A DNA stretch of 64,000 nucleotides from Vermamoeba vermiformis (Eukaryota; Tubulinea; Echinamoebida). The position numbers and the translations under genes are program-made. Under the pieces are notes generated by a model. That model made no database searches. It was not told the DNA's origin and saw only the letters and a program-made list of their open reading frames with translations. This document shows, piece after piece, positions 50,180-62,575 of the stretch (position 1 is its first letter; every line of letters starts with the position of its first letter). The stretch spans positions 558,001-622,000 of the forward strand of contig JBEWZL010000179.1 in NCBI GenBank assembly GCA_045837725.1, written 5' to 3'.

Positions 50180-51473
50180 ATGAAACAAGTGCTTGCTATT
50201 TTGGCCATTTTGGGTCTCATTGTCGGCCTCAACGCCAAAACTTACTCGATCGCCTACTACGGTATGCAGTTTACCCTCGTAGTTCTGCTAAATATAACCC
50301 ATACTCAATATTATATCGTGCGGCACAAGGCGATTTACTAAACTGTAATTCTAGGTTTTGATATCGCTGTTGATCCCTCGGGATGCGATGCTACAATCAC
50401 CGAAACAATGACTTACTCTTTCTCTGGCGGCACTTTCCAAGGCGCTGAACGCTCTATTGCTCTTAACGGCTACTCTGGATATCCTAGCCACATTAACTTC
50501 ATTAGTCTCACAAGCCCCAATACCACGACCTCTGTTACTGCTAACTACGTCCAAAACGGCTATTGGATTTTGCAGTGGTCTTTCCCTCCTAGGTAATTAC
50601 CATAATTTTAACGATTACTGCGAATTTTAAATCCGCGATCATGAATTTTAGGCTGTTAATTTTCTAAATATTTTAATTATTGATTATCCTTCTAGTGCTG
50701 GCAAAGTCACCTTCGTAATCACTTACAAGGCCGACGTTCTCTTCACCAAGAACAAGGGTGCCCAAAACTACTTCGATTACGTTCTTATTGGCTCTGAATG
50801 GAAGGTAAGATTATTTTCATATTATTCAACAATATGTAACGAAATGCTAACACATAATTTGCAGAACTTTGGCTCTTTCTACGGTGGTTTCAACAACGTA
50901 AACGTGACTATGACTCTTCCTAGCTCCGTTAAGGGACTTTCATTCTCTCCCTCATACACCAACAAGTATGAGAACAATGGGTAAGTAAAATTTATCGGCG
51001 CAAACTAAAATTTTAGGATGCGATCCACCGTTTGTGCCAAACTGAATCTGACCGTCAATTTGTTTAGTAACATCATCGTCAACTGGGCTCAATCTTATTG
51101 GAGCGCTGGTAGCGTTTACGATATCACTGCCACTTTTGATGCTGTCGTAAGTTCAAATCACATTCGCGTTACACGTGCTCTTCGCAATTCACTAACCCGC
51201 TTTGTCTAATAGAACTCTTCTTGCCGTTCCGCTGATGGTCCTGGCATTGTCGGCTGGGTCATCGCCGTTATCGTCCTTGCTTGCTTCTTCGTCGTGCTCA
51301 GCATTGTCGTCACTATTTTGAGATGCTTCTGCGGAGTCTGCAGATGGGGTGGCAGCTACACTGTTGTTGCTGACTCTGGCTTCCATCACCACCATCACCA
51401 CGGTCATCATCACCACCACTCTTCTGGCGGCTCTTCCAGCCCTGCTCGCACTGGTGGCGGTGGTGCTTGGTAA
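50180..51473 (+). CDS. DUF2207-like secreted/type I membrane protein with His/Gly-rich tail
   Basis: The start at 50180 opens with a signal peptide (MKQVLAILAILGLIVGLNA). The mature N-terminus (YSIAYYGFDIAVDPSGCDAT then ITETMTYSFSGGTF and GAERSI) matches the start of DUF2207 proteins, in which a strand pair with V-x-P-x-G and T-E-T-x-x-Y-x-F precedes a G-x-x-R-x-I turn. About seven exons continue with beta-rich sequence. A TM helix (GWVIAVIVLACFFVVLSIVV) follows a CRSADG loop. The short cytosolic tail is Cys-rich, then HHHHHHGHHHHH, then Gly-rich, ending GGGGAW, much like bacterial DUF2207 tails. Function is unknown. The His tract could bind metal. Confidence 0.72.
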
Positions 51474-51655
51474 AGAATCCAAGATCAAGAAAAATCAATC
51501 TTTACATATTTGTTTTTTCACGCCGAGCTATTAATATAGGTTCGGCTGTATAATAAACTGGATTTAGCGAACCTCAGTTCCTCAACTTAAATCGTTCAGA
51601 TCGCGCACCAAGACACAACCTATTTTTTTTTAACGAAGAACACCACAGTACCAAA

Positions 51656-53166
51656 ATGACGACCGCACACAGACCAACATGGTACCCCGCTATCGGTGGT
51701 GAAAATCAAGGTGGCAACAAGCAATACATGCCTAGTGCCGCTCGCTCAGCGAAGGACATCCCAGGATTTACTCAAATGAAATACAGGTAAGCTATTAATT
51801 ATTAATATATTAATACGGACAATAATGCCCACAAATGAATATGACAAGTATGAATAAGATCCACGACACGAATTAAAAATAAGAAATCTGAAAAATTACG
51901 AAATTATTTTTGTCGGCCGCCAATATTTATGAAATATAAATATTAATTTATATTATGCAGACACGATGCAGCTACAGACGAGGAAAATATGAAGGCTGAA
52001 CTTGAAGCCAAAGAAAGAAAGCATCTGAATAAACGACCACGAGAAAACGCTGCTATTGAAGATGAAGGTAATTAATAATCTATATAATTTTAATTTACAA
52101 TAATATTACACGAATGATTGCATTTTAAAATCGAGATCGTGCACGAAACGCAGATTCTTTCTTATGGAAGAATCAAACACGGTCAATACTTTATTAGCAC
52201 ATACTGTTTGCAAATATTTGTGCAATATTTTTTTACGAATATTGTTCTTATACTTGTTTGTAGAGGAAAGATCCTCGAAAAAGCTTAAATTGGATGCCGA
52301 GTCAACGGAAGACAAAGACGAGCGTTCAGAGGAACCTGTGAAGCCTAAAGTTAAGCAAAGTAAGAAGGCTAGCAACCCTGATGCAGATGATAGCGATGAT
52401 AGCGACGAGGATGACAGTGATGAGGAAGAAAAGGAGTCAAATGATAGGTACGGTAACCGATCTCGAATCTCAATAACTGAGCTTCATTTTTCCTCCTATA
52501 ATACCATTTAACATCAATCAAGCAATTGCAAATAACATTTAGACTATTTTTATCATAATAACATATATAGCACCAAATTTTGCGTAGAAAATTGAATCGT
52601 GTTCAACGTACAATTTGAATTACTTTTCTAACGCGTGTTTGCATTTGCAGCGACAGTGACGACAGCGACGATGATGACGATGACGACGAGGCTGAACTGT
52701 TGCGCGAATTAGAACGAATTCGTAAAGAGCGTGAAGAAGAACAGAGGCGAAAGGAGGCTGAACGCGAGCAAGAGGAACAAGACACCATTAATCGCGAGGC
52801 TATGGCTTCCAACCCTCTCTTGGGCGCTCCTAGTTCATTCAATATTAAGAAGAAGTAAGTACAATTATTGATATACAATCAGAAATTCGATCATCAAAGT
52901 GGCTCAGATCCGCGAATCTTTATTGAATCACATCCGTTTAATTATTATGTAATACATCTAATTATTCCATATTCCGTATTGTTATATGTTTTTTTATCCT
53001 TTGAGTGTCCTCAAATGTGGTGCCTAACGGATTTGTTTGTAGGTGGTACGAAGACACAGTATTTAAGAATCAAGCCAAGAAAGAAGTTAAACACAAGAAG
53101 AGATTTATTAACGACACTTTGAGAAATGATTTCCACAGAAAGTTCTTGGATAAATACATCAAGTAG
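51656..53166 (+). CDS. CWC15: Spliceosome-associated protein CWC15
   Basis: This is a Cwf15/Cwc15 family protein, a component of the Prp19/NTC-related complex of the spliceosome. The start at 51656 gives the family N-terminus [15 protein letters not shown], followed by [18 protein letters not shown]. The middle is acidic Ser/Asp-rich ([15 protein letters not shown] and [15 protein letters not shown]), then a charged helix ([18 protein letters not shown]). The C-terminus is [26 protein letters not shown] and [21 protein letters not shown], the family signature. Exons: about 51656-51787, 51960-52067, 52263-52448, 52651-52856 and 53042-53166. It appears complete. Confidence 0.95.
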
Positions 53167-53591
53167 ACTGGTTGTAGCGATCGGCAAGCTATTCTCTGTT
53201 TGATACGAAAGTTTAAACTTCAATTTTTCTTGTTCAAATCTCCTTTTTTGTTGTATAAATAACCAACAGTAATAAATGTAATTAAAGCCAGCCTGTCTAT
53301 TGATCGGATCTGTCGATCACAAACGTTTCGTCGAATCTTTTAAACCATATGATATTCATGATATTGAGGAGTATCTTGTTGAAATAGTGAGGCCACAAGT
53401 AGGTTCTAAATTAGGAAATGGATCCACAAACCAATAAAAACTGACCAATGAAAGCGAAGCAGAATTCTGTCCGTTTGGACGTCGAGATTTATTTAAGATC
53501 TTTTGTTCCTTGAACAACAGCTAGTTATTTAATAGTTATTGTTCAATACTATCAGACCGTTAATTTAGCCTTATTACGAGATCTGATCGAG
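53167..53591. other. Intergenic region, no gene seen
   Basis: About 425 bp with AATAAA near 53271 that may end the CWC15 transcript. No other feature was recognised. Confidence 0.35.
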
Positions 53592-56500
53592 ATGGGAGGA
53601 AAATCATCGAAAGGAAAGCGCCAGCCAGAGCCCGTTCCTCAAGAACCAAAAAAGGAGGGCTATAAATATCAGCATGTTGTAATACCTGAAGCCAATGATC
53701 CTGCGCCTGCCAATGCAGATCCAAAGGTAAAATAATTTATTAAGAAATATCTTTCGCTAATCATTGGAATAATAATATCAATAATATTTTTAAAATTATA
53801 TTTAGCGTTTTTATTAATTATATCGCAGGTTGCCAATCCTCCATCTGAAGCGGTTAAAAATCAAAACCAAAATAATAATAGACCTTCAGCTGCGTCAAAT
53901 CAACCAGCAAATACTAATGTACATATGCAACGACTCACGGATGCTATTTATCCACCATTACCTACAGTCACTATTCCTCCAATCTCTGAGGAAACTGATC
54001 CTTACAATTTGGCGCTGAATCTGTCAGCCGTTTCGGATTCGTTCTTAAAGTTGGTTCATGCAGTGCAAAATCATTGGGATAGAGACAATGTTATGAACGA
54101 AATATTCGACAGTACCACGGTAAGTTCTAGCGAATCAAATTTCAGCGATCGAAATTAAAATGAAAATTTTATATCAATTATATTATTTTGAATATGGAAT
54201 ATGTCTTGACTATTATTAATACCATATTAGAATTTCGAAAAATCAACTATCAATATGCGAGATGACAGACGTATCAGAAACTGGATCAAGCCAGTACATT
54301 ACCGCAGCACTGGTCTCCTTATTAGTAAGTTAATATAACCTCATTGCTAAATATTTCATATTAAATACGAGGGTACTGAAATTATCAATTTCTTTTTTAT
54401 TCGAACTTTTTTTTGGTTGTGTTTGTACGACAGCATTTGCTATGCAAGGCAATATTGTACTAATATATCCTTATTATTATAGCACGCAGTAAATACACTG
54501 GAAATGATATGACGCGCATTCGTACCATGTACGATCAATTGCGTACCTCTCGCAGTGCGATGAACGATAACAATTTGCGTCGCGAATTCAGCGACATTCT
54601 CAAGAGCGTTGTTGGTACGTCTGCAAAGGCCTATTAATCATAATATATATATATTATGCGAATATGATATAGGAAGACATTATGTGGAAGGAATTTTGAC
54701 CTTCTGTTTAAAACGGATCTTCATAGAACGCCTTCTTTTAATCAATTTTATTTAATACGGATGCTAACGAATGATTTTTTCCTTATTTAGAAAATTTCTG
54801 GTGGTTCCACGTTGGTTACGAATCAGTGGTGACACGTGACGTTCAAGATCAAATTCAGATCTGCACTGACGCCATGGGTGCGTTGCAGACACTAGACATT
54901 GATAATTACTCCAAGTGGGAGATCAATCACAGAAAATTCGTCTTGGCTGCTCTTAAGGTACGCAATCCGTCATGCAAATCAAACCAAAATTCCGAAGCAA
55001 ATCCATATTCTTATTTTAATCGCTTTCCTAAAAAGGAAATACTTAATCGATATCAAATTACCGTCATATTTTCCTTGCAAAACGTATTTAATTAGGAGAA
55101 CAATGCTAATTTTTGTTTCCGTCCACAGCTGGTCAGAATTGCCAATTTGCGTGCCTTGCAACAACGTAACGGAGCAGTGTTGAAAGAATTGAGTGACATG
55201 GTCTACAATATTTTACGCGCCACAAAAGTGTTCCATTTAGTCGCGAAGAAAGCGTTGCAAGATCCATCGACCACGAGCAACTTGATCAATTTGTATCAAG
55301 TAAGATTAACTCTTGCAAGATAATGCAATATTATTTTATAGAAAACTAATAGCATCGAATTTGATAAAAATTCAGTTGCAAGATGGCTACTTTATGATAT
55401 TTTTCCAAATATGGTAATTAACTTTCGTTCTATTTTTAGGCCGTGTTCGATCAGATGCGCCGACTAGAACAAGTCTTAGTGACAGTCGATCAATTAGCCC
55501 CCGATGTTGATCGTATTATTATGACGCAAGACACCATCAACGAGTTCAGCGATCAATACACCAACGTCATCAAAGAAGTCACTGACGCGTTAGAATCGTT
55601 CAAATTCAAAGCTAAGCCCAACCAAGCCGCAGACTTTGAGAAACAAGTGCGCGTGATCATTGATTGCATTGAAGTTTTCAAGCGTGTGCTCGTGACGCCG
55701 AACAACGAGGCATTCACTGCTGCGACTATTCGTGCTTGTGAAGCTATTGAAAAGAGTTGCGTTGATATTTATCGCATTATGCCGTTAGAACTGGATCTCA
55801 CTTTGCGCGTAAGTATACAATATTTTATTATTTCCTTTTATGGTAATTGCTCACGAGACTTCCATAGGAACTCGTATTGTACTCGCTGCAAACCGAGTTG
55901 CACTTCGTGTTCCAGGCCAGAATTGTTGCCGCTATGAAAGCTTTGTATTATTTGATCGCGCCAGCTGAAATTTCACAGTTTAGCGCTTTAAGGTACTTCA
56001 CGCAACGAAAAATCCTTCTATAATACAACACTAACAACTACTTTTAGATTGTTGTTGTTAGCTAAGAGTGTCCTATTAACGCACGCAGCTATCATGGTGA
56101 CTTATGGTGACAGCACCTTGGACGAGTTCATTGAAGTTGACGGCTCACCCGAGAACGACTACAGAGACTTGACGACTATTTGGCACTCTGGCCGCGGTCT
56201 GCCGAGTCTGTGGCAAGATCCCAATGCTGTTGCCCCTGGTCCCACAATGGAAGAAATTCACACGTACGTTACTACACCGACTCATACTCAAATCCTATTG
56301 CTAACCCTCGCTACTAGATCGCCTACGAAGGGCAAAATTCCAGTCAGCGACGATGAAGCGCTTGACAGCCTCATGGCAGCGTTAGGAATTAAAGGAGGTG
56401 CTGTGGTTGCTTCAGAACCCGAGCCCGCTCCCGAACCCGAACCAGAACCCGAGCGCGAACCTGTTATTCAGACTCCCGAGGTACGTAAAATCACGTGTAA

Positions 56501-57031
56501 AGTAACTCGTTAACACGTGACTAAATCCCCGAAATTTCACAGAAACCTGATAAGCGACGAAAATCATCGCTTGGCGGCAAGAGAAAGACCGACACTCCTG
56601 CAAAGAGTCCAGAGCCTAAGAACAATAATAATGTTGAAACGCCTTCGAAGACTGGCAGTGCCAAGAAACCGAAGACTAGTAACGCTAAACCACTCAAAAA
56701 TTCGACCAAGAACACACCTGCCACGACACCAACCAAGCCTACTCAGCCCACAGTGACAACTTCGGCCTCGCCCACTAAGCCTGTAGTCGCTCCGACCGCT
56801 GCACCGAGCAACACTAACGCACCAAAGGTCGATGTCTCGATGATGATGAAAGCGGATCTGAACAACATTCCTGCTGGCTATCCACCTGCCCCTGTCAAAC
56901 CAGTGCTTAAGCCCGGTGCTTCGAATGAAGAGTACAAAGCGTACATGGTGCAAAAGTACGAGTACGAAGAGTGGGAGAACAGATTGTTGTTGGTGCAACG
57001 AAAGATTGCGCAAGGCTTGCCCTGGCAATAA
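53592..57031 (+). CDS. Predicted N-myristoylated, largely helical protein, unknown family
   Basis: About ten exons encode roughly 770 residues. The start at 53592 gives MGGKSSKGKRQPEP: Gly2 and Ser6 with nearby basic residues, a good N-myristoylation plus membrane-binding signal. A disordered linker leads to a long all-helical region (ALNLSAVSDSFLKLVHAVQN, TRIRTMYDQLRTSRSAMNDN, DQMRRLEQVLVTVDQLAPDV, ATIRACEAIEKSCVDIYRI). A Pro/Glu repeat (EPEPAPEPEPEPE), a Lys/Thr/Pro-rich segment and a final helix (KAYMVQKYEYEEWENRLLLV) close the protein. The spacing recalls vinculin/alpha-catenin helical bundles, but I cannot assign the family. It may be a membrane-cytoskeleton adaptor, which is inference. 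Confidence 0.75.
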
Positions 57032-57355
57032 GTGCGAATGGGTATTGTAGCGTTGTGTGTTTTAATTTATTTATAAATTGTATTTTTTGAAACTTGAAAG
57101 ATGTTATGCGCGAAGTTGTCGACTTTTTTGCCGGATCTTCGCACATACTAGTACTAAAATCTTCCCTTAGACAGGGATTCTTAAAAGAATGAGATTCCAC
57201 CGTTTGACCAAATGGTGTCAAACAATTTACTTGAAATAATTCTATTCTTGGTACAAGTTTCCTTCTAGAGCCCGAAATCTTTACGGCAGTTATTTTCCTG
57301 CCTTTCCTTCATAGAACACTACGCGATCGTAAATTAACTTTGACGGCGCTTCAAA
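57032..57355. other. Intergenic region, no gene seen
   Basis: About 320 bp between two same-strand genes, AT-rich. No coding sequence was recognised. Confidence 0.35.
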
Positions 57356-58964
57356 ATGCGAATGAAGGACGTAGCTTTGGCGCTGCTATTCTCGCAGGTA
57401 GTTTTGTGTGGTAAGCAAATCCAACATCAATTGAAAAAATCGAATTTCGTATTATTACGAAAGCTTAATTTATAAATAATAGTTACGCAGCTAACTAAGC
57501 TGCAATTTCTATTAATACTATTTTATATTTATTTTTCCATTTTTAATATTTTTAATATTTCCTTAGGATTTGTAGCAGGAGGTCTGTTACAACAAGATCC
57601 GATATTAGAAACACTGCTGAAAATTACGGAAATGGAAACAACGGCCAGATTGCTTTACATACACAATTGACCAGATGCGCAAAATTGCTGATAATTACAA
57701 CCAAGGAGATTACCCTCATTTTGATAGCTTTAAAAATGACGATATTCGATTACAAATTCGCAAAAATGTGTTGTCGATGTGCGATCAAATGCTTATTCTA
57801 TCAAACAGTGGATAGTAAGTCGATCAGATCCGATCCAATCAACTTATTTTGGTTCAGCGAAACTGCTCCGGGGCGAATAACAGATTTAAGACAATACAAT
57901 CGATTTATTTAGACGATGAAGTGTTTAACGCGAGAAGAATTCCAAAGTATCATCACGCAACCACATCCATCAAGCACGTAAAGCAAATTTTAGAGAGCAA
58001 GAAAATTAAGGCTAATCCCGCCGTTCTTTATGGCGCCTGGACGTCTAGTTGTAAGTAATGAAATTTCCGGATCTATCTATCGACTATTGGTCGGCTTGTA
58101 ATTTATTTAATGCAGAAGATCTTTTCTTTCAGTCACTTAATTTCATATTTATAGGTTTCTATTATACCCAATGGCTATTTGCATTTTCATCGGAGCTAGA
58201 ATTGCCAGTATCAGAAGTTTCTAAGGAAAGTCATAACAGTGTAACTTGTTGGGAACTCGGACGATTGCACGACAGTACGTAGCTATACATTTAATAGTAT
58301 TTTATTAATATTATTGAAGTCGTATTTTGGAATACTAGCATTGAATTGGTTGCCTGGGCCGTTCCTGCTGACCAAATGAACGAAACTTTGGCCTACATCC
58401 AGACTCTCGACAACTCAACTTCCAGTTACTATTCTAAAATAGGATTAACTAACGATCAAATGATATTAGAACGACATTTGATTACTTTGGCGCAGATTTA
58501 TTCCTCAGATCGAGCCAACGCGTGAGCAGAATAAAGATCTAACCTTGTACAAAATTGACTAATGAAATGCCATTATTAGGTTCCTAAGTCGTGCATTGGC
58601 TGTTAATACCACTTTGTATTCTCTAGGTGCAAACTGCTCTTTAGGAGAAGGTATAAATGTTGCATAAAATTTCCAGTACAAAAGAAAAAAATTAAATATT
58701 TATTAATTTTATTGAACAGTTGTGGCATACGAAGATCTAGATAATCCCTTTCAACTGAGATATGGAGTGTGTACGAATAACACCAGCCAAGATATGCTTC
58801 CAGTATTGAATTACAATGCGGTCACCAGATCCAACAAGATCTCTATGCGAGCGCGGTCAACAGTTCAAACGACCAATATGCTCCTCAAGGATTTATCTGC
58901 AGTTAATGATGCTATGAAAATGGTGCAACAAATTGTGGACGGGCAACTAGTCACAAAACTTTAG
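57356..58964 (+). pseudogene. Secreted/ectodomain helical protein gene with two apparent frameshifts
   Basis: The start at 57356 opens with a signal peptide (MRMKDVALALLFSQVVLCGF). The next exon reads LLQQDPILETLLKITEMETT, ending at a stop near 57670. A different frame continues naturally as IDQMRKIADNYNQGDYPHF and QIRKNVLSMCDQMLILSNS, so about one extra base lies near 57665. A second break lies near 57910, between ITDLRQYNRF and LDDEVFNARRIPKYHHATT. Later exons are open and splice cleanly: IELVAWAVPADQMNETLAYI, HLITLAQIYSSDRANA, FLSRALAVNTTLYSLG, ending at 58964. It resembles helical ligand-binding ectodomains, possibly NIT-like. It is either a pseudogene or carries indel errors in the sequence. 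Confidence 0.55.
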
Positions 58965-59177
58965 CTGCGGCCGGTATAATTTTTTAAGTACCTTAACGAC
59001 CCTAAAATTCTTATTATCGTTCTTATATGATCATTTTTATATGCTTATTCTTATTATTTATTGATGGAAATAATTTAATTTCGAAATTAACGCCGATGGA
59101 TACTCATCCGAAAAGATCTGGTCATGATTTATTACTCTACATACTAAGACACTACATTATATGCACTCATCACTATC

Positions 59178-59988
59178 TTAACAAACTGTACGAACCATAT
59201 CCATGCCACGAGAATAACTGCAATTATTTCCAGCAGGTACTGGAAATGTCAATTGAGATCCGTTCGCTAACTGAACAAAGATCCAAAACGGTTTTGATTG
59301 TAAAAAGCCGCTCACTCCCATACGAAATTCTTCGCGGTGGCAATTCGTGCTGACGAGATCCACTTCTGATTTGTCGTTGTACATCTGAGCTTGCGCGTTC
59401 GTCCAAAAGTCTGCGTATTTGATCGTCATATTAAACAGTAAGTTGCCCGAAGTGACTGCAAGTAAGTAAGAATTAATGCATATATATATTAAGTCTGTAT
59501 CAGATCCGCTTCAAAGTTTTTACGTACCGGATGCGAAAACATTTTGGATATTGACCCATTTAACGTCTGGTACACTTCGTAACACCGTGAATGGAATGTT
59601 CGCTGAGATCGCCGTAAATTCGTAACTATGACCTGTTGAAAGTTCGACCAAGTAGCCGTCAATCTCCGTCTGAGTAAAGGCATTGCCAGCCTCTGTTTAT
59701 TAAAATTAGCCATAATTCTATCGAAAAGCGGAAATTTATTGTCGGATCCGTACGAGTAACTATGAGATTTATGAGGATCTGCTTATCTATTGTAAACGAC
59801 AGCTGCCAATGGTTCGTAGTATCGGTCACGTTCAAAAAGTTGTTCTGGGTTTGGGGCGGCCAAGCTGGAAATACGAAGAACTCGCCAAAAGACGATGCCA
59901 CTTGAGCACCAGATTGCTCCGTATCAGCTCGGACTAGCGCTAATAAGGCCACGCAAGTAGCGAAAAAAATTAAGTGAGATCTGGTCAT
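59178..59988 (-). CDS. Small secreted protein, family A (copy 1)
   Basis: Three exons encode about 210 residues. The start at 59988 opens with a signal peptide (MTRSHLIFFATCVALLALVR). Conserved blocks shared with the gene at 61439-62211 are FLNVTDTTNHWQLSF, VPDVKWVNIQNVFAS, KYADFWTNAQAQM and FLQSKPFWIFVQL. The C-terminus is LTFPVPAGNNCSYSR followed by TVC at the stop. It has N-glycosylation sites and two late Cys residues. No known family was recognised. The intron near 59700-59760 contains a TCGGATCCG motif. It is paired head-to-head with the family B gene at 60331, so the two are likely co-expressed. Confidence 0.82.
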
Positions 59989-60330
59989 TATCAATAACAC
60001 GGTAATTGAATAGTAAACTTTTAACCCCAAAAGAGCATGATAAAGTACTCATAACTGAAATTTCCCCTTTCTAACGACGTTTTGATTTAGAAATTTTGCC
60101 TGCATCCGTCAACCGGAAGAGTTTTCGGTCGCTTGTTCAAACAAAACGGGTTTATCCGTCCGAAAGCCCTTCATTAGTCTAAATGTGAAGTGATTCGCTC
60201 ATCTAAGCGCGATATTTCTCCATTTAGTTCGATTAATTGAATGCCGTAGTTCTCGGCGGGATCAGATCGGAAAATTATTTAAAGAGTTGGAATCACTATT
60301 CTATTCTCATGCAACGACAAGAACGCAACG
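59989..60330. promoter_or_regulatory. Divergent promoter region of secreted pair 1
   Basis: About 340 bp separate the two divergent starts, similar in length to the 365 bp in the second pair. Its role as a shared promoter is inferred from position only. Confidence 0.4.
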
Positions 60331-61181
60331 ATGAAGCTTTTGGTAGGATTATTACCGCTTCTAGGCTTATTTTGCGCGTGCCTGGCCAACGGAACAGATC
60401 CTTGCGCGAATCCCGCAAACCTTAACCAGATAATCAACTATCGAGAGACTACAGACCTTATTGAACATCTTTCTCTCTCCAATGTATTTAATATAACCGA
60501 TACAAGTGGCTGCTGCGTTCTCGAGAACTCTGTTTTAGTATTCTCTCAGAATAACAGACCTCGCTGTAAGTCCTATTGCGTTTATTTAATCATTAAGAAT
60601 TGACCAATACTATATTAGTGGGAGATGTGGCATTCCAAGTCGGTTGGCAAGCAAGGCTTTTCAATGTTTGTAATGGATCTGCAGATCCAAATCCGCTTTT
60701 GGTCTCCGTCCGATATCTACAGAATAACACTATCAATTTGGAAGTAAACGCTGATGATCAAACGACTAGTCTTGCTCCGTTTACTGCTCGTGGTAAGGAT
60801 GAAATCTTATTCTTTAGTATGGCAGATCCGTCGACTTACCGAATTACTATAGGAGAATTGCAATTAGCGAATACTACGGCTGTTAAACAATTCAATCTTG
60901 TAACAAAAAATAACTACGTATTCTCGCCTAGCGCCAAACCCTCCGCCCAGTTCCAAAGCGATTCAATCATAACTTTTTACTTCTCAGAACCCAATTGTCT
61001 TATACGCAGAAGACAAACAATATTACAAAGGACTGTTTACTCGCCGTTAATCGAGTTTTCTTTGGAAATTCTGAGCGGATCGACGATCCATTTTAGTTTA
61101 CCACCGCAGACGGCTTTTCTTGCCGATTATGAGCAAACCAAGTATTTCTTAGAACATTGTACTTGTTCTGTATCATTTTAG
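60331..61181 (+). CDS. Small secreted protein, family B (copy 1)
   Basis: Two exons (60331-60567 and about 60619-61181) encode about 265 residues. The signal peptide is MKLLVGLLPLLGLFCACLAN, followed by GTDPCANPANLNQIINYR. Blocks shared with the gene at 62576-63430 are NITDTSGCCVLE, FSQNNRPR at the splice site, ARLFNVC, LLVSVR, LEVNADDQTTSLAPF, LANTTAVKQFNLVTKN and FQSDSIITFYFSEPNC. The C-terminus, HFSLPPQTAFLADYEQTKYF then EHCTC, recalls the family A ending, which suggests a common fold. The exact splice acceptor (TTAG before TGGGAGATG) restores the frame as R-LGDVAF. Function is unknown; it is probably extracellular. Confidence 0.82.
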
Positions 61182-61438
61182 TTAGAGATCTTTAAAAATA
61201 AACTCGAGAATAGTTAGATCCGGGACTGGCATTAAAATATTTGTACCGTTCTTGTCATCTTAACCAGGCCTAAAGCTTATAGTTAATAAGATAATAGTAA
61301 TCTGCATTATTTTGGTCATAAAAGTGTACAGCTTTGTCAAAAAAATGAAACCGAAGATTAATGTAGTTTACTGACCGTAGAAGCGGACAATTACGCGTAG
61401 TTAGTATTATTTATTTATTAAAAAAATCTGAAATGAAA

Positions 61439-62211
61439 TCAATTGCACACTGTACGGATCAGTTCCATGCTACGAGAATAGCTGCAATTATAGCCTGCTG
61501 GTACTGGGAACGTCAATCTTGGCCCATTGTACAACTGCAAGACAATCCAAAAAGGCTTTGATTGTAAAAATCCACCGGTTATCGAGCGGAAGTCGTCTCT
61601 GGTACAATTGCCTAGTTGATCTACCGCTTTATCGTTTTCCATCGAAGCTTGCGCGTTCGTCCAAAAGTCGGCGTAGTTAATGGTAAAGTTAAAATCAATG
61701 CTTCCAGGAACTGCATTACTAAATTAGAAATATATTTTTATTTTTATCATAAGACGTACCACGAACGAAAATATTTTGAATGTTGACCCATTTAACGTCT
61801 GGAACACTTCTTAACCACGTAAACGGAATGTCCGATAAAAATCCACCGAACTCGAAACTGTTCCCAGTCGTCAACTGTTCTAAATATCCGCTAATTCGTA
61901 TTACATTGTTTGTATTGCCGCTCTCTGCCACGATTAAGCATTAGTTGGGCGTAAGTCATGAGAGGTAGAAAATACAAACCTTGAACGGCCAAACTCATGC
62001 TAATCCCTTTATTCTGATTAAAGGATAACTTCCAATTGTTTGTTGTGTCCGTAATGTTTAACCAGCTGCCTGCAGTGGCCCAGATCGGAAAATAGAAATC
62101 TTCGTTGTAAGTCGATATCACTTCCGATTCGGATTGTTCGATAACTGCTGCCAGTATGATACCGACTAGCGCCAAATAGGCAGCCAATGCTCTGGGAGAT
62201 GATCTTTTCAT
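61439..62211 (-). CDS. Small secreted protein, family A (copy 2)
   Basis: Three exons encode about 205 residues. The start at 62211 (MKRSSPRALAAYLALVGIIL) gives a signal peptide. It shares with copy 1 the blocks WLNITDTTNNWKLSF, VPDVKWVNIQNIF, NYADFWTNAQASM, GGFLQSKPFWIVLQL and LTFPVPAGYNCSYSR. The splice from VQ into ESGNTNN near 61975-61925 is at the same position as the copy 1 intron. It lies tail-to-tail with family B copy 1, with about 260 bp between stops. Function is unknown. Confidence 0.82.
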
Positions 62212-62526
62212 TGTTACTATGAAAGCAATAATTACGATAAAAACCGAAACTTTTATGTCTTGCATTGATTGACAAATCAGGATTTGAGCCGATTTCAAGA
62301 CAAGACAGGTAGATTTTGTAGTAATTTGACATAAGAATTACGAGTAATTCGAAGATAGAACTAGCTATCGTAAATTTCAGCCACTTACTTCGGACTCACT
62401 CTATAATATATTAAATTTGCCGGCATTCTTTATCAAAATTGCGTTTGATATTATGTGCTAAAGAAATACACTTGAATTTTTTGCAATTTCCAACGGTATT
62501 GCTCCAGCGGTTGGAACGGGTTAGGG

Positions 62527-62534
62527 TATAAAAA
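62527..62534 (+). promoter_or_regulatory. TATA-box-like TATAAAAA
   Basis: It lies about 42 bp upstream of the start codon of the family B gene at 62576, a spacing that fits a TATA box with a very short leader. Positional evidence only. Confidence 0.4.
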
Positions 62535-62575
62535 TTCGGATCAGACTTACAAATTAACCGAATCATAAGACTACA

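Larger units (their letters stand above)
59178..61181. repeat. Head-to-head secreted-protein gene pair, copy 1
   Basis: A minus-strand family A gene and a plus-strand family B gene share a divergent promoter. The same arrangement recurs at 61439-63430, so the pair was duplicated as a unit in direct orientation. Confidence 0.85.
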
